From Flagellimonas marinaquae (GTDB taxonomy: Bacteria > Bacteroidota > Bacteroidia > Flavobacteriales > Flavobacteriaceae): DNA of 64,000 bases. A program made the translations under genes and the position numbers. The notes under the pieces were generated by a model, which did no database searches, was not told the DNA's origin, and saw only the letters and a list, made by a program, of their open reading frames with translations. Location of the stretch: the NCBI RefSeq assembly GCF_003992675.1, contig NZ_RZMZ01000004.1, forward strand, positions 131,501 to 195,500. The letters are read 5' to 3'. Numbering within the stretch: position 1 is the first letter of the stretch; every line of letters begins with the position of its first letter. Shown one piece after another: positions 42,280 to 51,937 of the stretch.

Positions 42280-42363
42280 TTGCCACACCACGCTGTCTTT
42301 ATCAGCCGTCTGTGCCCCCACCACCCGCAAGGTGCTGGCCCATTCTTGACCGCGGTGTGGCAA
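42280..42363. repeat. Nested inverted repeat at the mob/restriction boundary
   Basis: TTGCCACACC (42280-42289) and GGTGTGGCAA (42354-42363) are perfect 10-bp arms. Inside, CCACCACC and GGTGCTGG (7 of 8 pairs) fold around CGCAA. The 84-nt element could be a structured RNA or a recombination site. It separates the convergent mob and hsd units. Confidence 0.55.
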
Positions 42364-42443
42364 CTATATGGTAAATTTACAAAAAAGGGTTGGGGGCAAC
42401 TTTATTATAGGCGATAATAAAGGACTTTCTTACTCTGAACTGT

Positions 42444-45278
42444 CTATCCCATCCCATCAATAAAAGTTTCCACAAAGTCTTTTACCTTACCTAATATTCT
42501 GTCAGATGAAGTAGCTCTATCTCTTAGGCTGGGTCTTTCGTTCATAACGGCAATAATCGAATCCCGTAAGGGTTCTTTTTCCGTGAACAGGTAATTGCTG
42601 ACCAAATCAACCAACTTCTGGTAATCCAAGTTTTCTTCTTTGGCCAATCGAAGTATGGCTTTTTTCTTCTCCACCGTCCAAAAGGATTCAAATTCATTGG
42701 CCACCAGTTCGGAGTCGGTTATCAACGGTAGATTTTCTGCTATAAACTTCTCAATCAATTCTTTTTTGCTTCTTAATTGAGATTCTGAGGACAATATATC
42801 TGAAATCGCTTTGCGCTGTTCTTCTTGCTCCTTTGGTTCTGAATCGTGAAGTTTGGCCAGTAAGGTTAATATATAGGTAACATTTATTTCATCCCTTCGG
42901 ATCAGTTCCAATTCAAAATCTATATCGTTTAGAATAGATACTTTCTCCTTCTGGGTTTCCGATTTTATGGTGTCATATAAATCCAAGTACTTGCTCTTGT
43001 AGTTCTCAAAGGTTTGTTCGTCAATTCCCAAATCCTCAAAACTAAATTCGGTGAATGTTCCAAGTACATTTTTTACGCGCATCAATTCCCTAAAGGCCTT
43101 TACAAATTCCAGTTCTTCTGCTTCAGAAGCCAAATCGTTCACACTATCAAAGGTTGGTGCAATGGCCTTTACACGCTCAACGGCTTCATCAAACTTTTCA
43201 ATGTAATCATCATAGGGTTGCACTATGATCTCTTCAATGGCTTCTTTATTGGAAAACAGGGTTATGGCCTCGTCAGTGGGTTCTTTAAGGTTTCTAAAGG
43301 CCACAACATTTCCCTGGGATTTCACCTCATCCAATATTCTATTGGTACGGGAATAGGCCTGTATCAAGCCATGGTACTTTAGGTTTTTGTCCACATAGAT
43401 TGTGTTTAGCAACTTACTATCAAAACCTGTCAAGAACATATTGACCACCAACAAAACATCTACTTGTCTGTTCTTAACTCGTTTTCCAATATCCTTGTAA
43501 TAGGAATAAAATTCATTGGTGGAATAATTGGTTTTGAACATCCCGTTATAGTCAGCCATAAACGCTTCCAATTTATCCCTTGTATGTTTTGTATCGTACC
43601 TTGATGGGGGCTCGGCCGCAAAATCATCATAATCCTCATCGGGGATAAAACCCTGTGCATCCTCATCCAATTGGTTGGCTTTGTAGGAGAAGATGGTGGC
43701 TACTTTTAAATCGTGTTCGCCTGCTTCTTTTTTGGTTTGAAACAATTCATAATACTTTATCAACGTCTTTACATTCTGAACGCAAAAAATGGCCGTGTAA
43801 CGTCGATTATGGGTTTTACGGTTGTGATTGTTGATTATAAAATCAACATTGTTCTCCAATCGCTCAGGAGCCTCCAAAACCTCTGCGGTATTGATGTCCT
43901 CCACTTTTATATCAACAACATCATCTTTAGGTTTTACAGTGTTCATATATTCGATAGAGAACTTTAAAACGTTCCTGTCCCGTATGGCATCGGTGATGAC
44001 GTATTTATGCAGACACTCTTCAAACAAATCCTTGGTGGTTCTTCTACCCAGCTTGTTTTTTACTGAATTATCGGCGAAAATGGGAGTGCCCGTAAAACCG
44101 AACATTTGGGCATTGCCAAAGTAGTTTTTAATGGCATTATGGGTATCGCCAAACTGGCTACGGTGGCATTCATCGAAAATAAATACGATGCGCTCGTTTT
44201 TTAGCTTATCCACTTTGGCCATGTGTTTTGGTTTGGAAATGGCCGTATTCAATTTTTGGATGGTGGTAACAATGAGCTTGGTGTCATCGGAGAGCTGTTT
44301 CACCAAAGTACTTGTATTGTTCGTGGCATCAATGCTACCTTCGCTAAAGCTATTGAACTCTTTGATAGTTTGGTAGTCCAAATCCTTTCGGTCTACCACA
44401 AAGACCACTTTGAGCACATCCTCTAAATTAGTGAGGATTTGTGCCGCTTTAAATGATGTCAATGTTTTGCCCGAACCCGTGGTATGCCATATATAACCAA
44501 ACTTTTTGCTGTTTTTAACACGCTCCACGATGGCTTCTGTGGCATAATACTGGTATGGGCGTAATACCATTAAGGTATTAGCCGTGTTCAGCACGATGTA
44601 TTTGGTGATCATTTTGGAGAGATGGCATGGCTCCAAAAATGCTTTGGCAAACTCACTTAATTGGGTAATGATGTTGTTCTCCCTATCCGCCCAAAAGAAG
44701 GTTTGTTTAAAGGAACGTGCTTTTACAGGGTTGTTGGCAAAATACTTTGTGTTGACCCCATTACTGATGACAAAGAGCTGCACGTATTGGAACAAACCAC
44801 TTCCTGAACCAAACGAATGCCGCTCATAACGGTTGATTTGATTGAAGGCCTCTTTCATTTCCAAGCCCCGTTTTTTCAGCTCTATTTGCACCAAGGGCAG
44901 ACCGTTGATGAGTATGGTAACATCATAACGGTTTTTGTAAGAACCCTCCATGGTGATTTGGTGGGTGACCTGATACTGGTTTTTGCACCAATGCACTTGG
45001 TTGATCAACTCCACATAGCCCGTTTCCCCATTGTCCTTGGCATAGGTAATACGGTCACGGAGGGTTTTGGCCTTTTCATAAATGTTGCCCTTGGAGAGCT
45101 GATTCAATATTTGCTTAAACTCTGCATCCGAAAAGGAGGTCCGGTTATGTTTTTCCATCTGCCTTTTTAAGTTGGCAACCAACTCAGTCTCATCTTTTAT
45201 GTTGACTTTTGAATAGCCTAAGTTCTGTAGCTGTTCTACGAGGTTCTCTTCTAAAATGTATTCCGGTTGGGTGGTCAT
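42444..45278 (-). CDS. hsdR: Type I restriction endonuclease subunit R
   Basis: 944 residues. Nuclease domain with D119...E133-L-K135 (NRYDVTILI...QIELKK), a PD-(D/E)XK core. Motor: Walker A TTGSGKT (266-272), DECH box (369-372), and helicase motifs SRTNRIL and similar in the C-terminal half. A helical part that contacts the methylase ends the protein. Family knowledge: ATP-driven translocation and cleavage of unmodified DNA in complex with HsdM2-HsdS. Its start codon overlaps the stop of the membrane-protein gene by one base (TAATG), so expression of the nuclease is coupled to that gene and not directly to hsdS. Confidence 0.95.
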   Translation of the reverse strand: MTTQPEYILEENLVEQLQNLGYSKVNIKDETELVANLKRQMEKHNRTSFSDAEFKQILNQLSKGNIYEKAKTLRDRITYAKDNGETGYVELINQVHWCKNQYQVTHQITMEGSYKNRYDVTILINGLPLVQIELKKRGLEMKEAFNQINRYERHSFGSGSGLFQYVQLFVISNGVNTKYFANNPVKARSFKQTFFWADRENNIITQLSEFAKAFLEPCHLSKMITKYIVLNTANTLMVLRPYQYYATEAIVERVKNSKKFGYIWHTTGSGKTLTSFKAAQILTNLEDVLKVVFVVDRKDLDYQTIKEFNSFSEGSIDATNNTSTLVKQLSDDTKLIVTTIQKLNTAISKPKHMAKVDKLKNERIVFIFDECHRSQFGDTHNAIKNYFGNAQMFGFTGTPIFADNSVKNKLGRRTTKDLFEECLHKYVITDAIRDRNVLKFSIEYMNTVKPKDDVVDIKVEDINTAEVLEAPERLENNVDFIINNHNRKTHNRRYTAIFCVQNVKTLIKYYELFQTKKEAGEHDLKVATIFSYKANQLDEDAQGFIPDEDYDDFAAEPPSRYDTKHTRDKLEAFMADYNGMFKTNYSTNEFYSYYKDIGKRVKNRQVDVLLVVNMFLTGFDSKLLNTIYVDKNLKYHGLIQAYSRTNRILDEVKSQGNVVAFRNLKEPTDEAITLFSNKEAIEEIIVQPYDDYIEKFDEAVERVKAIAPTFDSVNDLASEAEELEFVKAFRELMRVKNVLGTFTEFSFEDLGIDEQTFENYKSKYLDLYDTIKSETQKEKVSILNDIDFELELIRRDEINVTYILTLLAKLHDSEPKEQEEQRKAISDILSSESQLRSKKELIEKFIAENLPLITDSELVANEFESFWTVEKKKAILRLAKEENLDYQKLVDLVSNYLFTEKEPLRDSIIAVMNERPSLRDRATSSDRILGKVKDFVETFIDGMG

Positions 45279-46486
45279 TATCTAAATTTTCTAAAGGCTT
45301 GTATGGTTTGATAAATCCCATAGCCAGTTACAATTCTACCAAATAGGTCAAAAAAATAAAACCAATTATTGAATGAATATTTATCTCCAAACTCTTCGCC
45401 AAGAAAATCAAACCTATGCGTAGGTAATAAGTAAGAACTATAAGTTGGAATATTTTCATAAAAAATGTTCCAATCGAAGTTCATGGCCATTTCGTATTTT
45501 GAGGTACTGAGTATTGTGAAATAGTAGAACAAGCCCCCAAAAATTAGCGTAAAAAAGGCCGCTTGGAAATATGACACTCCAAATCTACTGGAGAGCCAAT
45601 TTAATGATAGGACAAACAAATTGGATACACAGGAAACAATTGATTCCCCTCTGAGTAATTTGGAAATGTTTTCTTTTAAATAGGTTTCATTCTCAAGGGT
45701 TTTATACTCTATGCTGTGTACCACATTATTTTGGGAAATATGCTCTTGTTTTAAAATTCTGAATGTTTCCCTTTTGTTTTTGATTGGTATTTCAGCATTT
45801 TGAGCGATTGCCCTTTCATAGGCTTCTTCATCAAGTTTTTTGTTTAAAGATTTGAAATCCTGAACATGAAAATCAAAGATGCCCATTTCGCCTGAGCGGA
45901 TAGCCGTGGATATGTCAAAACCCTTTTCAATTTTTGTTCCCCTAAAAAGAATGAGTTTGTCTATGAGGCTATAGGTGAAAAGAACATTTTCTTTAAAAGT
46001 TGTAGCACTGAAAACTGTGGTCCCTATAAATTCGGTTTTGAAGAAAATTGTTGGTGGATAAAAAATACTTCTCCAAAAATCAGCCAATTCATAAAATGTT
46101 GTATTTCTAAAATTAACCCAGTTATAAAAATGACATTCCCTAAATCGTATTTTACCACTCAAATGTTTGTTTTCCGCATCAACACCATTAAATTGACAGT
46201 TATCAAAGTGAAGATTGCTTTCAGAATCTTTGAACTCGAGCAAAAGGTCAAATTTGCAATTAGAAAATGCAAAATGTTGCTTGGAATTATTAATTGAAAA
46301 TCCAACCTGCCTTTCTTCAATAGCTGATTTGGGTATTATTCTTTCTTCACTTATAGGTAGGGTCAATGGGAAGTTTATTGCTAAGTTTTTTACACCAAAA
46401 TAGAAATCCTCATCAGCTTTAAAATAGTTTTGTTTGAATAATTCCTCAAGTTCTTTCTCGCTATTTACTGGTATTAATTCTTCCAT
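45278..46486 (-). CDS. Beta-helix / membrane protein embedded in the hsd operon
   Basis: 402 residues of unassigned family. The N-terminal half (about 60-215) has pentapeptide-repeat-like strands: AFSNCKFDLLLEFKD, HFDNCQFNGVDAEN, RFRECHFYNWVNFRNTTFYE, ADFWRS, FFKTEFIGTTVFSATTFKEN. A helical linker (about 225-290, KKLDEEAYERAIAQNAE and others) follows. The C-terminus has membrane helices near 312-332 and a last segment FDLFGRIVTGYGIYQTIQAF near 378-397 like the end of ion-channel-type pentapeptide membrane proteins. Start lies 2 nt after the hsdS stop; its stop overlaps the hsdR start. It thus belongs to the restriction operon and may act as a membrane effector or anchor (inference). Confidence 0.85.
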   Translation of the reverse strand: MEELIPVNSEKELEELFKQNYFKADEDFYFGVKNLAINFPLTLPISEERIIPKSAIEERQVGFSINNSKQHFAFSNCKFDLLLEFKDSESNLHFDNCQFNGVDAENKHLSGKIRFRECHFYNWVNFRNTTFYELADFWRSIFYPPTIFFKTEFIGTTVFSATTFKENVLFTYSLIDKLILFRGTKIEKGFDISTAIRSGEMGIFDFHVQDFKSLNKKLDEEAYERAIAQNAEIPIKNKRETFRILKQEHISQNNVVHSIEYKTLENETYLKENISKLLRGESIVSCVSNLFVLSLNWLSSRFGVSYFQAAFFTLIFGGLFYYFTILSTSKYEMAMNFDWNIFYENIPTYSSYLLPTHRFDFLGEEFGDKYSFNNWFYFFDLFGRIVTGYGIYQTIQAFRKFR

Positions 46487-46488
46487 TT

Positions 46489-47676
46489 CTACACAAACAT
46501 CTGCTGCAACAGGCCTTTTTTAAATTGCTGGGTATGTTCTATTTGAGTTTGAACTACGGCTATTTTTTTATCGATGGCACTTAAAAAGTTGGCGATTTGA
46601 GTTTGTTCAGCTATCGATGGCAACATAATCTTCATTTTTTGAAACATAGGTAATCTTAAGGACTTAACCGTAGAACCTACAGCTTGCGAATAAAAATAAT
46701 GTCGATTTTTATGAATTAGATAATACAAAAACTTGCCATTTGACTTTTTAAAATCCATGATAGCATAAGTTCTTTGATGTAAATCAAACTTGCCAACAAA
46801 ATATTTGGGAATAAATTCTTGACCCTCTCCTGCAACAATTATTGCTTCACCATCGAAGAGATAAATACTACTTGTTCTAATATCTTGAGATCTATCAAAA
46901 AAGGTGTATTTACCATCTAAACTGGAATCAACCCTATTGGAGTTTCCAGTCGTTATCTTAGTAATCTCCCCCAACCGTTTCTCCTCCCAATCAGTATAAG
47001 CACTCCCATCTTCTCGAGTAAACCGCAATTGTGGAACTTGCCCTGAGCCTGCCGAAGGGAACATTTGCTGCATCACACCCTTTTTGTACTGCTCTAAAAG
47101 GGTTTTCTTTTGTTGTAATTGCGCTATTTTTTTATCAACCGATGAAAGGAAAGAGGCTATTTTTTGTTGTTCTCTAATACTTGGAAGTATTAAAGTTGTT
47201 TCTTTTATGGTCTTTAACGATAGGTTTTTTATAGTACTTCCTGTCAATTCTGAGTTGAAATAGTTTTTAACCCTAGAGGTTTGAAGAGACAAATAAAAAA
47301 AGTACTTCGGATATTTACTTTTTATGTTAATATAACATGCGCTTTTTCCAAGAACAATATCTTCATTGTTATAAAATGCCAAATTACCAATAGTTCCATT
47401 GATGGAAATTAGTATGGTATCTTCATTGAGTTCTCTTTTATGTTTAAGATATTCATTCTCTGTTAGGCGTTTTGTATTTTCATTTATAAAAATGTTGCCA
47501 TCAACTAGATTATTCCCATTAACAAAATAGTAATTTCCTTCATCATTATATTTTGGAGTCGAATGTATTCCATCACTAATTTTATCACACACTTTAGAAA
47601 ATTGTATTTTCTCCCATTCCCCCGAAAACTCAGCAAACCGCAATTTCGGCACCCGTTTTTGTTCCTTCATAATCAA
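46489..47676 (-). CDS. hsdS: Type I restriction specificity subunit S
   Basis: 395 residues with two target-recognition halves. Half 1 starts FAEFSGEWEKIQFSKV; half 2 starts YTDWEEKRLGEI. Each ends in a conserved coiled segment: SIREQQKIASFLSSVDKKIA and SIAEQTQIANFLSAIDKKIA, both followed by a FKKG/YKKG xLLQQMF end. Each half recognises part of a bipartite target. The linker between halves contains SAGSGQ, encoded by an interspersed repeat (47041-47059). Start codon overlaps the hsdM stop by 4 nt (ATGA). Confidence 0.93.
   Translation of the reverse strand: MIMKEQKRVPKLRFAEFSGEWEKIQFSKVCDKISDGIHSTPKYNDEGNYYFVNGNNLVDGNIFINENTKRLTENEYLKHKRELNEDTILISINGTIGNLAFYNNEDIVLGKSACYINIKSKYPKYFFYLSLQTSRVKNYFNSELTGSTIKNLSLKTIKETTLILPSIREQQKIASFLSSVDKKIAQLQQKKTLLEQYKKGVMQQMFPSAGSGQVPQLRFTREDGSAYTDWEEKRLGEITKITTGNSNRVDSSLDGKYTFFDRSQDIRTSSIYLFDGEAIIVAGEGQEFIPKYFVGKFDLHQRTYAIMDFKKSNGKFLYYLIHKNRHYFYSQAVGSTVKSLRLPMFQKMKIMLPSIAEQTQIANFLSAIDKKIAVVQTQIEHTQQFKKGLLQQMFV
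47041..47059. repeat. Interspersed repeat inside hsdS
   Basis: CCCTGAGCCTGCCGAAGGG, related to the repeat at 37984. On the coding strand it reads in frame as PSAGSG in the linker between the two recognition halves. Confidence 0.75.
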
Positions 47677-49235
47677 AACGGTGTTTTAAGGTTCAGTTGT
47701 TGGCAGAAGTCGGCAATGAGGGTATCCGTTTCGGCCATGTCCTTCTCCAAGTCTTTTAAATCAGTGGCCACTTGGTCCAAGTCCACAGGCTCCTCTTCCT
47801 CAAAGGTGTCCACGTAGCGGGGTATGTTGAGGTTGTAATCATTTTCCGCTACCTCTTCCAAACTCGCTACGTAACTAAATTTGTCCTTGGTGCTACGGGT
47901 GCGGTAGGTGTCTATAATGGCATCGATATGTTCCTCGGTCAGCCTGTTCTTATTGCCATCTTTTTCAAAACCCTGTGAGGCATCAATAAACAAAATGTCA
48001 TCGTTGTGTACCCTGCATTTGCTCAGCACCAAAATACAGGTGGGGATGCTTGTGCCGTAAAATACATTGGCGGGCAGGCCTATCACCGCATCCAAATAAT
48101 TTAGTTCCTTTATCAGGTATTCCCTAATGGTGCCTTCGGCACTCCCTCGAAACAACACGCCATGGGGCAACACGCAGGCCATGGTGCCGTTTTCCGCCAA
48201 TTGGTACAGCATGTGCTGCACAAAGGCAAAATCGGCTTTACTGGTGGGTGCCAAACGCCCGTATTGGCTAAAACGCTCGTCGTTTTCGTTTAATGGGTTG
48301 TTCTTCCCTTTCCATTTGGCGGAAAATGGCGGGTTGGCCACAATGGCCTCAAAACGTATATCCAAATGTTGGGGTTGTTCCAAAGTGTCCTCCTGCCTAA
48401 TATCGAAATGCCTAAAATGAACATCGTGCAAGATCATGTTCATCCGTGCCAAATTGTAGGTGGTCCGGTTCAGTTCCTGCCCAAAAAAATCATCCACGGG
48501 CACTTCCCTGCTCACACGCAACAGCAAGGAGCCAGAGCCACAAGTGGGATCGTACACGCTTTTCAGGCGTTTTTTGCCCGTGGTCACTATTTTGGCCAAT
48601 ATTTTGGAGACTTGTTGTGGGGTGTAAAACTCTCCTGCTTTTTTACCTGCACCGCTGGCAAATTGGGAAATAAGATACTCGTAAGCATCGCCCAGCACAT
48701 CCGCTTCGGCATCCTCCAAGGCAAAATCTATTTTGTCCAAATGAAACAGCACTTTGGAGATGAGGCTGTTTCGGGCATCGGTGCTCCTGCCCAGTTTGGT
48801 GCTGTTGAGGTCCAGATCCTCAAAAAGCTTGTTGAAATCGTCCTCGCTTTCCGTACCCATGGTACTTTGCTCAATACTGTTGAGAATGCTTTCCAGATCG
48901 GCCAGGATAAAGTTACTCTCGTTCTCGGTATTGGCATTGCCCTTTTTGGCGATGGAGCTAAAGAGTTCATCAGGTTTTAGGTAGTACCCCAATTTTAATA
49001 GGGATTCCTCTTTAATGGCTTTCAAATCGTCTGCATTCGTAACCAAAAGGTAATCCTTAATTTCCTCGGTTTCCAATAATTTATTGGCGTACAGGTATTG
49101 CTTTTCGGAAAGGTATTTGTAGAAAATAAAGCCTAGAATATAATCTCTAAACTCATCGGCATCCATTTTGCCTCTTAACTCATTGGCAATGTTCCATAAT
49201 TGCGTTTCGAGCAGTTTCTTTTGTTCTTCGGACAT
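47673..49235 (-). CDS. hsdM: Type I DNA methyltransferase subunit M
   Basis: 520 residues. An N-terminal helical domain (about 1-165) precedes the methylase core: SAM site DPTCGSGSLLLR (229-240) and catalytic NPPF (301-304), giving N6-adenine methylation. GEFYTPQQVSKILAKI marks the start of the core as in other HsdM. The C-terminal part is helical. First gene of the hsdM-hsdS-membrane protein-hsdR operon. It has a promoter-like TATATTTG on the minus strand 42-49 nt upstream. Confidence 0.95.
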   Translation of the reverse strand: MSEEQKKLLETQLWNIANELRGKMDADEFRDYILGFIFYKYLSEKQYLYANKLLETEEIKDYLLVTNADDLKAIKEESLLKLGYYLKPDELFSSIAKKGNANTENESNFILADLESILNSIEQSTMGTESEDDFNKLFEDLDLNSTKLGRSTDARNSLISKVLFHLDKIDFALEDAEADVLGDAYEYLISQFASGAGKKAGEFYTPQQVSKILAKIVTTGKKRLKSVYDPTCGSGSLLLRVSREVPVDDFFGQELNRTTYNLARMNMILHDVHFRHFDIRQEDTLEQPQHLDIRFEAIVANPPFSAKWKGKNNPLNENDERFSQYGRLAPTSKADFAFVQHMLYQLAENGTMACVLPHGVLFRGSAEGTIREYLIKELNYLDAVIGLPANVFYGTSIPTCILVLSKCRVHNDDILFIDASQGFEKDGNKNRLTEEHIDAIIDTYRTRSTKDKFSYVASLEEVAENDYNLNIPRYVDTFEEEEPVDLDQVATDLKDLEKDMAETDTLIADFCQQLNLKTPF

Positions 49236-49276
49236 GAAGTGTATTTAATTTTGGGTAGGGGAAATCTTATTCTTCC

Positions 49277-49284
49277 CAAATATA
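49277..49284 (-). promoter_or_regulatory. -7 element before hsdM
   Basis: TATATTTG on the minus strand matches TAnnTTTG, 42-49 nt before the hsdM ATG. No clear -33 box. A 9-bp hairpin CTCCGTCAT/AATGGCGGAG (49343-49363) lies further upstream, between this promoter and the ATPase gene, without a T-run. Confidence 0.45.
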
Positions 49285-49390
49285 TGGAAACATTCGGTTT
49301 TAAGGGTAGCTTACAGAGGGGCGCGGTGGTATGAGGGGTACACTCCGTCATTTAATGGCGGAGCCGTCCACTTGATTGTGAGCAGTGTTT

Positions 49391-51787
49391 TTATTCTTCA
49401 TCTTGAATTTCTATTCCGATACTCGATAATAAGGCTTCATATTGTTCATTATCTTTTTCTTTTATTTTATCTAGAATAAACTCTGCAGTTTTTTTCATTT
49501 CAGGTATGTCTATCGGTGTCATACTTCTTTCAAACAACCCCTCTAAATGTGAAAATTCGTTGTTAATTCTATCAGTCATTATCGAGGCTTGTCTATTATT
49601 CCCAAAGAACTTTGTTAGTTTATCAACTTGTTTGATAGTATTTGGGTATTTGTAGTATAGAAAAGCCTCTAGGAATTTCCGTGTATTATTTCCGAAATTA
49701 TAGTATAAATTATGTTGATTTTCATCATCTGTCTCAGCAATCGAGCACTGATAAATTTGGTGGAAAAGGAAATTAAACTCTGTTACATAATCTTTTAAAT
49801 ACCTTGGCATTAATGTGATTTTACTTATTTCATTTTCTCTTGAAATCAAAAAATAGTTACAATGATTTTTGTTTAAAGCACTTGGCAATCTTTTTAAGTA
49901 TTTTAAGAAGTCTAAATTATGAGTGGAAATAAATATCTGTTCATACTCTTGACTTGTGAAAATTTCTGCATTGATAAGACTATAAACGAAAAAAATATGA
50001 TTACTATCTAAACTCGAAATTGGATCGTCAATCCAAATTATTGGCTTACTTCCCTTTGTTTCGACATCTTCAAGCTTTGCCATAAAATAACAAAACGCAA
50101 TTAGACTGCTTTCACCTTCACTTAAATGATGTGCCTTGTTTCCGTTCCTTACAATTTCAAATTTTATTTTCTTCCCTCCAAACTCATCAGTATCCTCTAA
50201 TGCTTGTAGTGTCAAAAAAGCGTGACCAAAAAAATTATTTAAATATTCATTTACTTTAATTGCCCCTTTTTCTTCATCATTCATCAACCGCTCTTTAGCT
50301 TCGATTTGAGCAATTTGTCGCTTGATTTTTTCCTCCACATCATTCTTGGATTGAGTTTCAGTATCTGAAGTGTCTTTTAAAGATTGCACTCTTGCTTTTA
50401 CAGTTGAAAATTGAATGTCAGTAGTAAAATCGCTTACCTCTCTCAATCTCAAAAGCTTCTTTGCTTTTGTCTGTTCGGTTTCCAAGGAACTACTGTATTC
50501 GTTCGCTTCTGTCCTAAAAGTTTCATATTTTTTCCAACAATCCTCTAGTAATTTACTGTTATCAGTTACATCATTGTACGATTTAGAATTGAGTAGGTCA
50601 TCTTTGCGTTCAACAAGCTTTTCTTTTATAGTATTTAAATCTGATTTTAATACATCAATCGCTTGTTCTCTTTCTTCTATTAAAGTGTCCAAGTCTGAAT
50701 GAAACTTTGAGTAAAACAAATTTTTGTCAATTACTAGTATGGTCTCAATCTTCCGAATTGAATTTTCCGTTTCAGAAATTAAAGAATCAATTTCCTTTTC
50801 TAGTTTTTCCGATTCTTCATCAAAATGACTTTCTAATGCATTCCAACGTTCTTGTGAAATATCATTACCACAAAAAGAGCATTTTTCAAGCTTGTCCTTG
50901 TGTAATTGGCGACCTTCTTTTACCCAACGATTTAAAATTGCGTCTTTTAAAAGCTGCTCAATTTTATTGGAATTGCTAATTGATTTAGTTACGAGTTCTT
51001 TTGCCTTTCTATTTAGTGTATTTAAATCAAAAGTTGGTTTTTCAATTTCTGGAATGTTTGCGTTTGTACTTTCATTGAGCAAATTCAATTTCGCTGTTAC
51101 TTCTTGATCAGTTAATGGCTGAAAAGAGGTGTCCGAAACGGTTTTTACGTCACTTAGTAGTTTGGTGATATTATAGTTTTGGTCTCCAAACTTATCGGAT
51201 TTGTATTTTATACCATTCGGATTGTTTGTTGCTTTATACCTTAATTGGTCATTTAAGCTATTGTTTGCGGTTTGATATGCTTGTAATGCAGTTGTTGCTC
51301 TCAATGAAGCATTTTTTAATTCAAGATAAAATCCTGTAGCATCAATTTCTTCTTCAGGATTTTCTTTCACACCCAGTTCATTTTTTAAAGTTTGAATTTC
51401 AGCTTCAATTGTAGCATTCCCACCAATTATGGCAAAAGGTGCTATGCTTTCATCAGGATTTACGATGAAACGAAGATTAGCCTTTACAAAGTCCTCATTG
51501 AAAACTCTGATTTTTTTTCCGTGTGCAGTTAAATTATTTGGTGTACTATCAGCAACGTCAGTTATGCTAACTTCAAATTCAGGGTTTTCATATTTGTCGG
51601 ATAAATTGCCTGTTTCTAAAGCTCTTACAATACGCGACAAAGTAGTTTTTCCCGAATAATTCCGACCATAAAAAATATTGATTAGTTTAAATAGAACAAC
51701 ATTATTTCCGCTATCACGCATAGTTGAATCCCAATCAAAATTTTGAAATACAGCAAGATTATTTATTGATTTAAACTTTTTAATCAT
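49391..51787 (-). CDS. PrrC/RloC-like AAA ATPase, putative anticodon nuclease
   Basis: 798 residues. ABC-type ATPase: Walker A GRNYSGKT (41-48), signature LSEGES (555-560), Walker B IIWIDDPISSLD (583-594), with long coiled coils between. CSFCG (C303, C306) at the apex of the coiled coil is a zinc-hook motif, as in RloC. The C-terminal part has R703-x3-E707 (RKFLE) and H747 (EFSH), matching the R-x3-E...H triad of PrrC/RloC anticodon nucleases; the E-to-H spacing is 40, against 32 in PrrC. Family knowledge: these cut tRNA when the neighbouring type I restriction enzyme or DNA is disturbed by phage. It lies just upstream of hsdM in the same direction. Confidence 0.82.
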   Translation of the reverse strand: MIKKFKSINNLAVFQNFDWDSTMRDSGNNVVLFKLINIFYGRNYSGKTTLSRIVRALETGNLSDKYENPEFEVSITDVADSTPNNLTAHGKKIRVFNEDFVKANLRFIVNPDESIAPFAIIGGNATIEAEIQTLKNELGVKENPEEEIDATGFYLELKNASLRATTALQAYQTANNSLNDQLRYKATNNPNGIKYKSDKFGDQNYNITKLLSDVKTVSDTSFQPLTDQEVTAKLNLLNESTNANIPEIEKPTFDLNTLNRKAKELVTKSISNSNKIEQLLKDAILNRWVKEGRQLHKDKLEKCSFCGNDISQERWNALESHFDEESEKLEKEIDSLISETENSIRKIETILVIDKNLFYSKFHSDLDTLIEEREQAIDVLKSDLNTIKEKLVERKDDLLNSKSYNDVTDNSKLLEDCWKKYETFRTEANEYSSSLETEQTKAKKLLRLREVSDFTTDIQFSTVKARVQSLKDTSDTETQSKNDVEEKIKRQIAQIEAKERLMNDEEKGAIKVNEYLNNFFGHAFLTLQALEDTDEFGGKKIKFEIVRNGNKAHHLSEGESSLIAFCYFMAKLEDVETKGSKPIIWIDDPISSLDSNHIFFVYSLINAEIFTSQEYEQIFISTHNLDFLKYLKRLPSALNKNHCNYFLISRENEISKITLMPRYLKDYVTEFNFLFHQIYQCSIAETDDENQHNLYYNFGNNTRKFLEAFLYYKYPNTIKQVDKLTKFFGNNRQASIMTDRINNEFSHLEGLFERSMTPIDIPEMKKTAEFILDKIKEKDNEQYEALLSSIGIEIQDEE

Positions 51788-51937
51788 CTATTCGTATTGT
51801 TCTGGTTACATTGTTCACAACGGTCCGCAGCTAAGAAACGTGGAGCTTTCGAAACTCTTACTTGTCCGTCCGTGACAAATTTAGCCACGAAGAGCGAAAC
51901 CACTAACTGCCCCTTGTTTTCTTAGGTACTGTTGTTT

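Noticed and set aside
42280-42363. Integron attC site
   Set aside because: The arms lack the RYYYAAC and GTTRRRY core motifs and no integron integrase or cassette array is seen.
46489-47676. Phase-variable inversion of hsdS
   Set aside because: Only one hsdS gene, no second truncated copy and no invertase were found.
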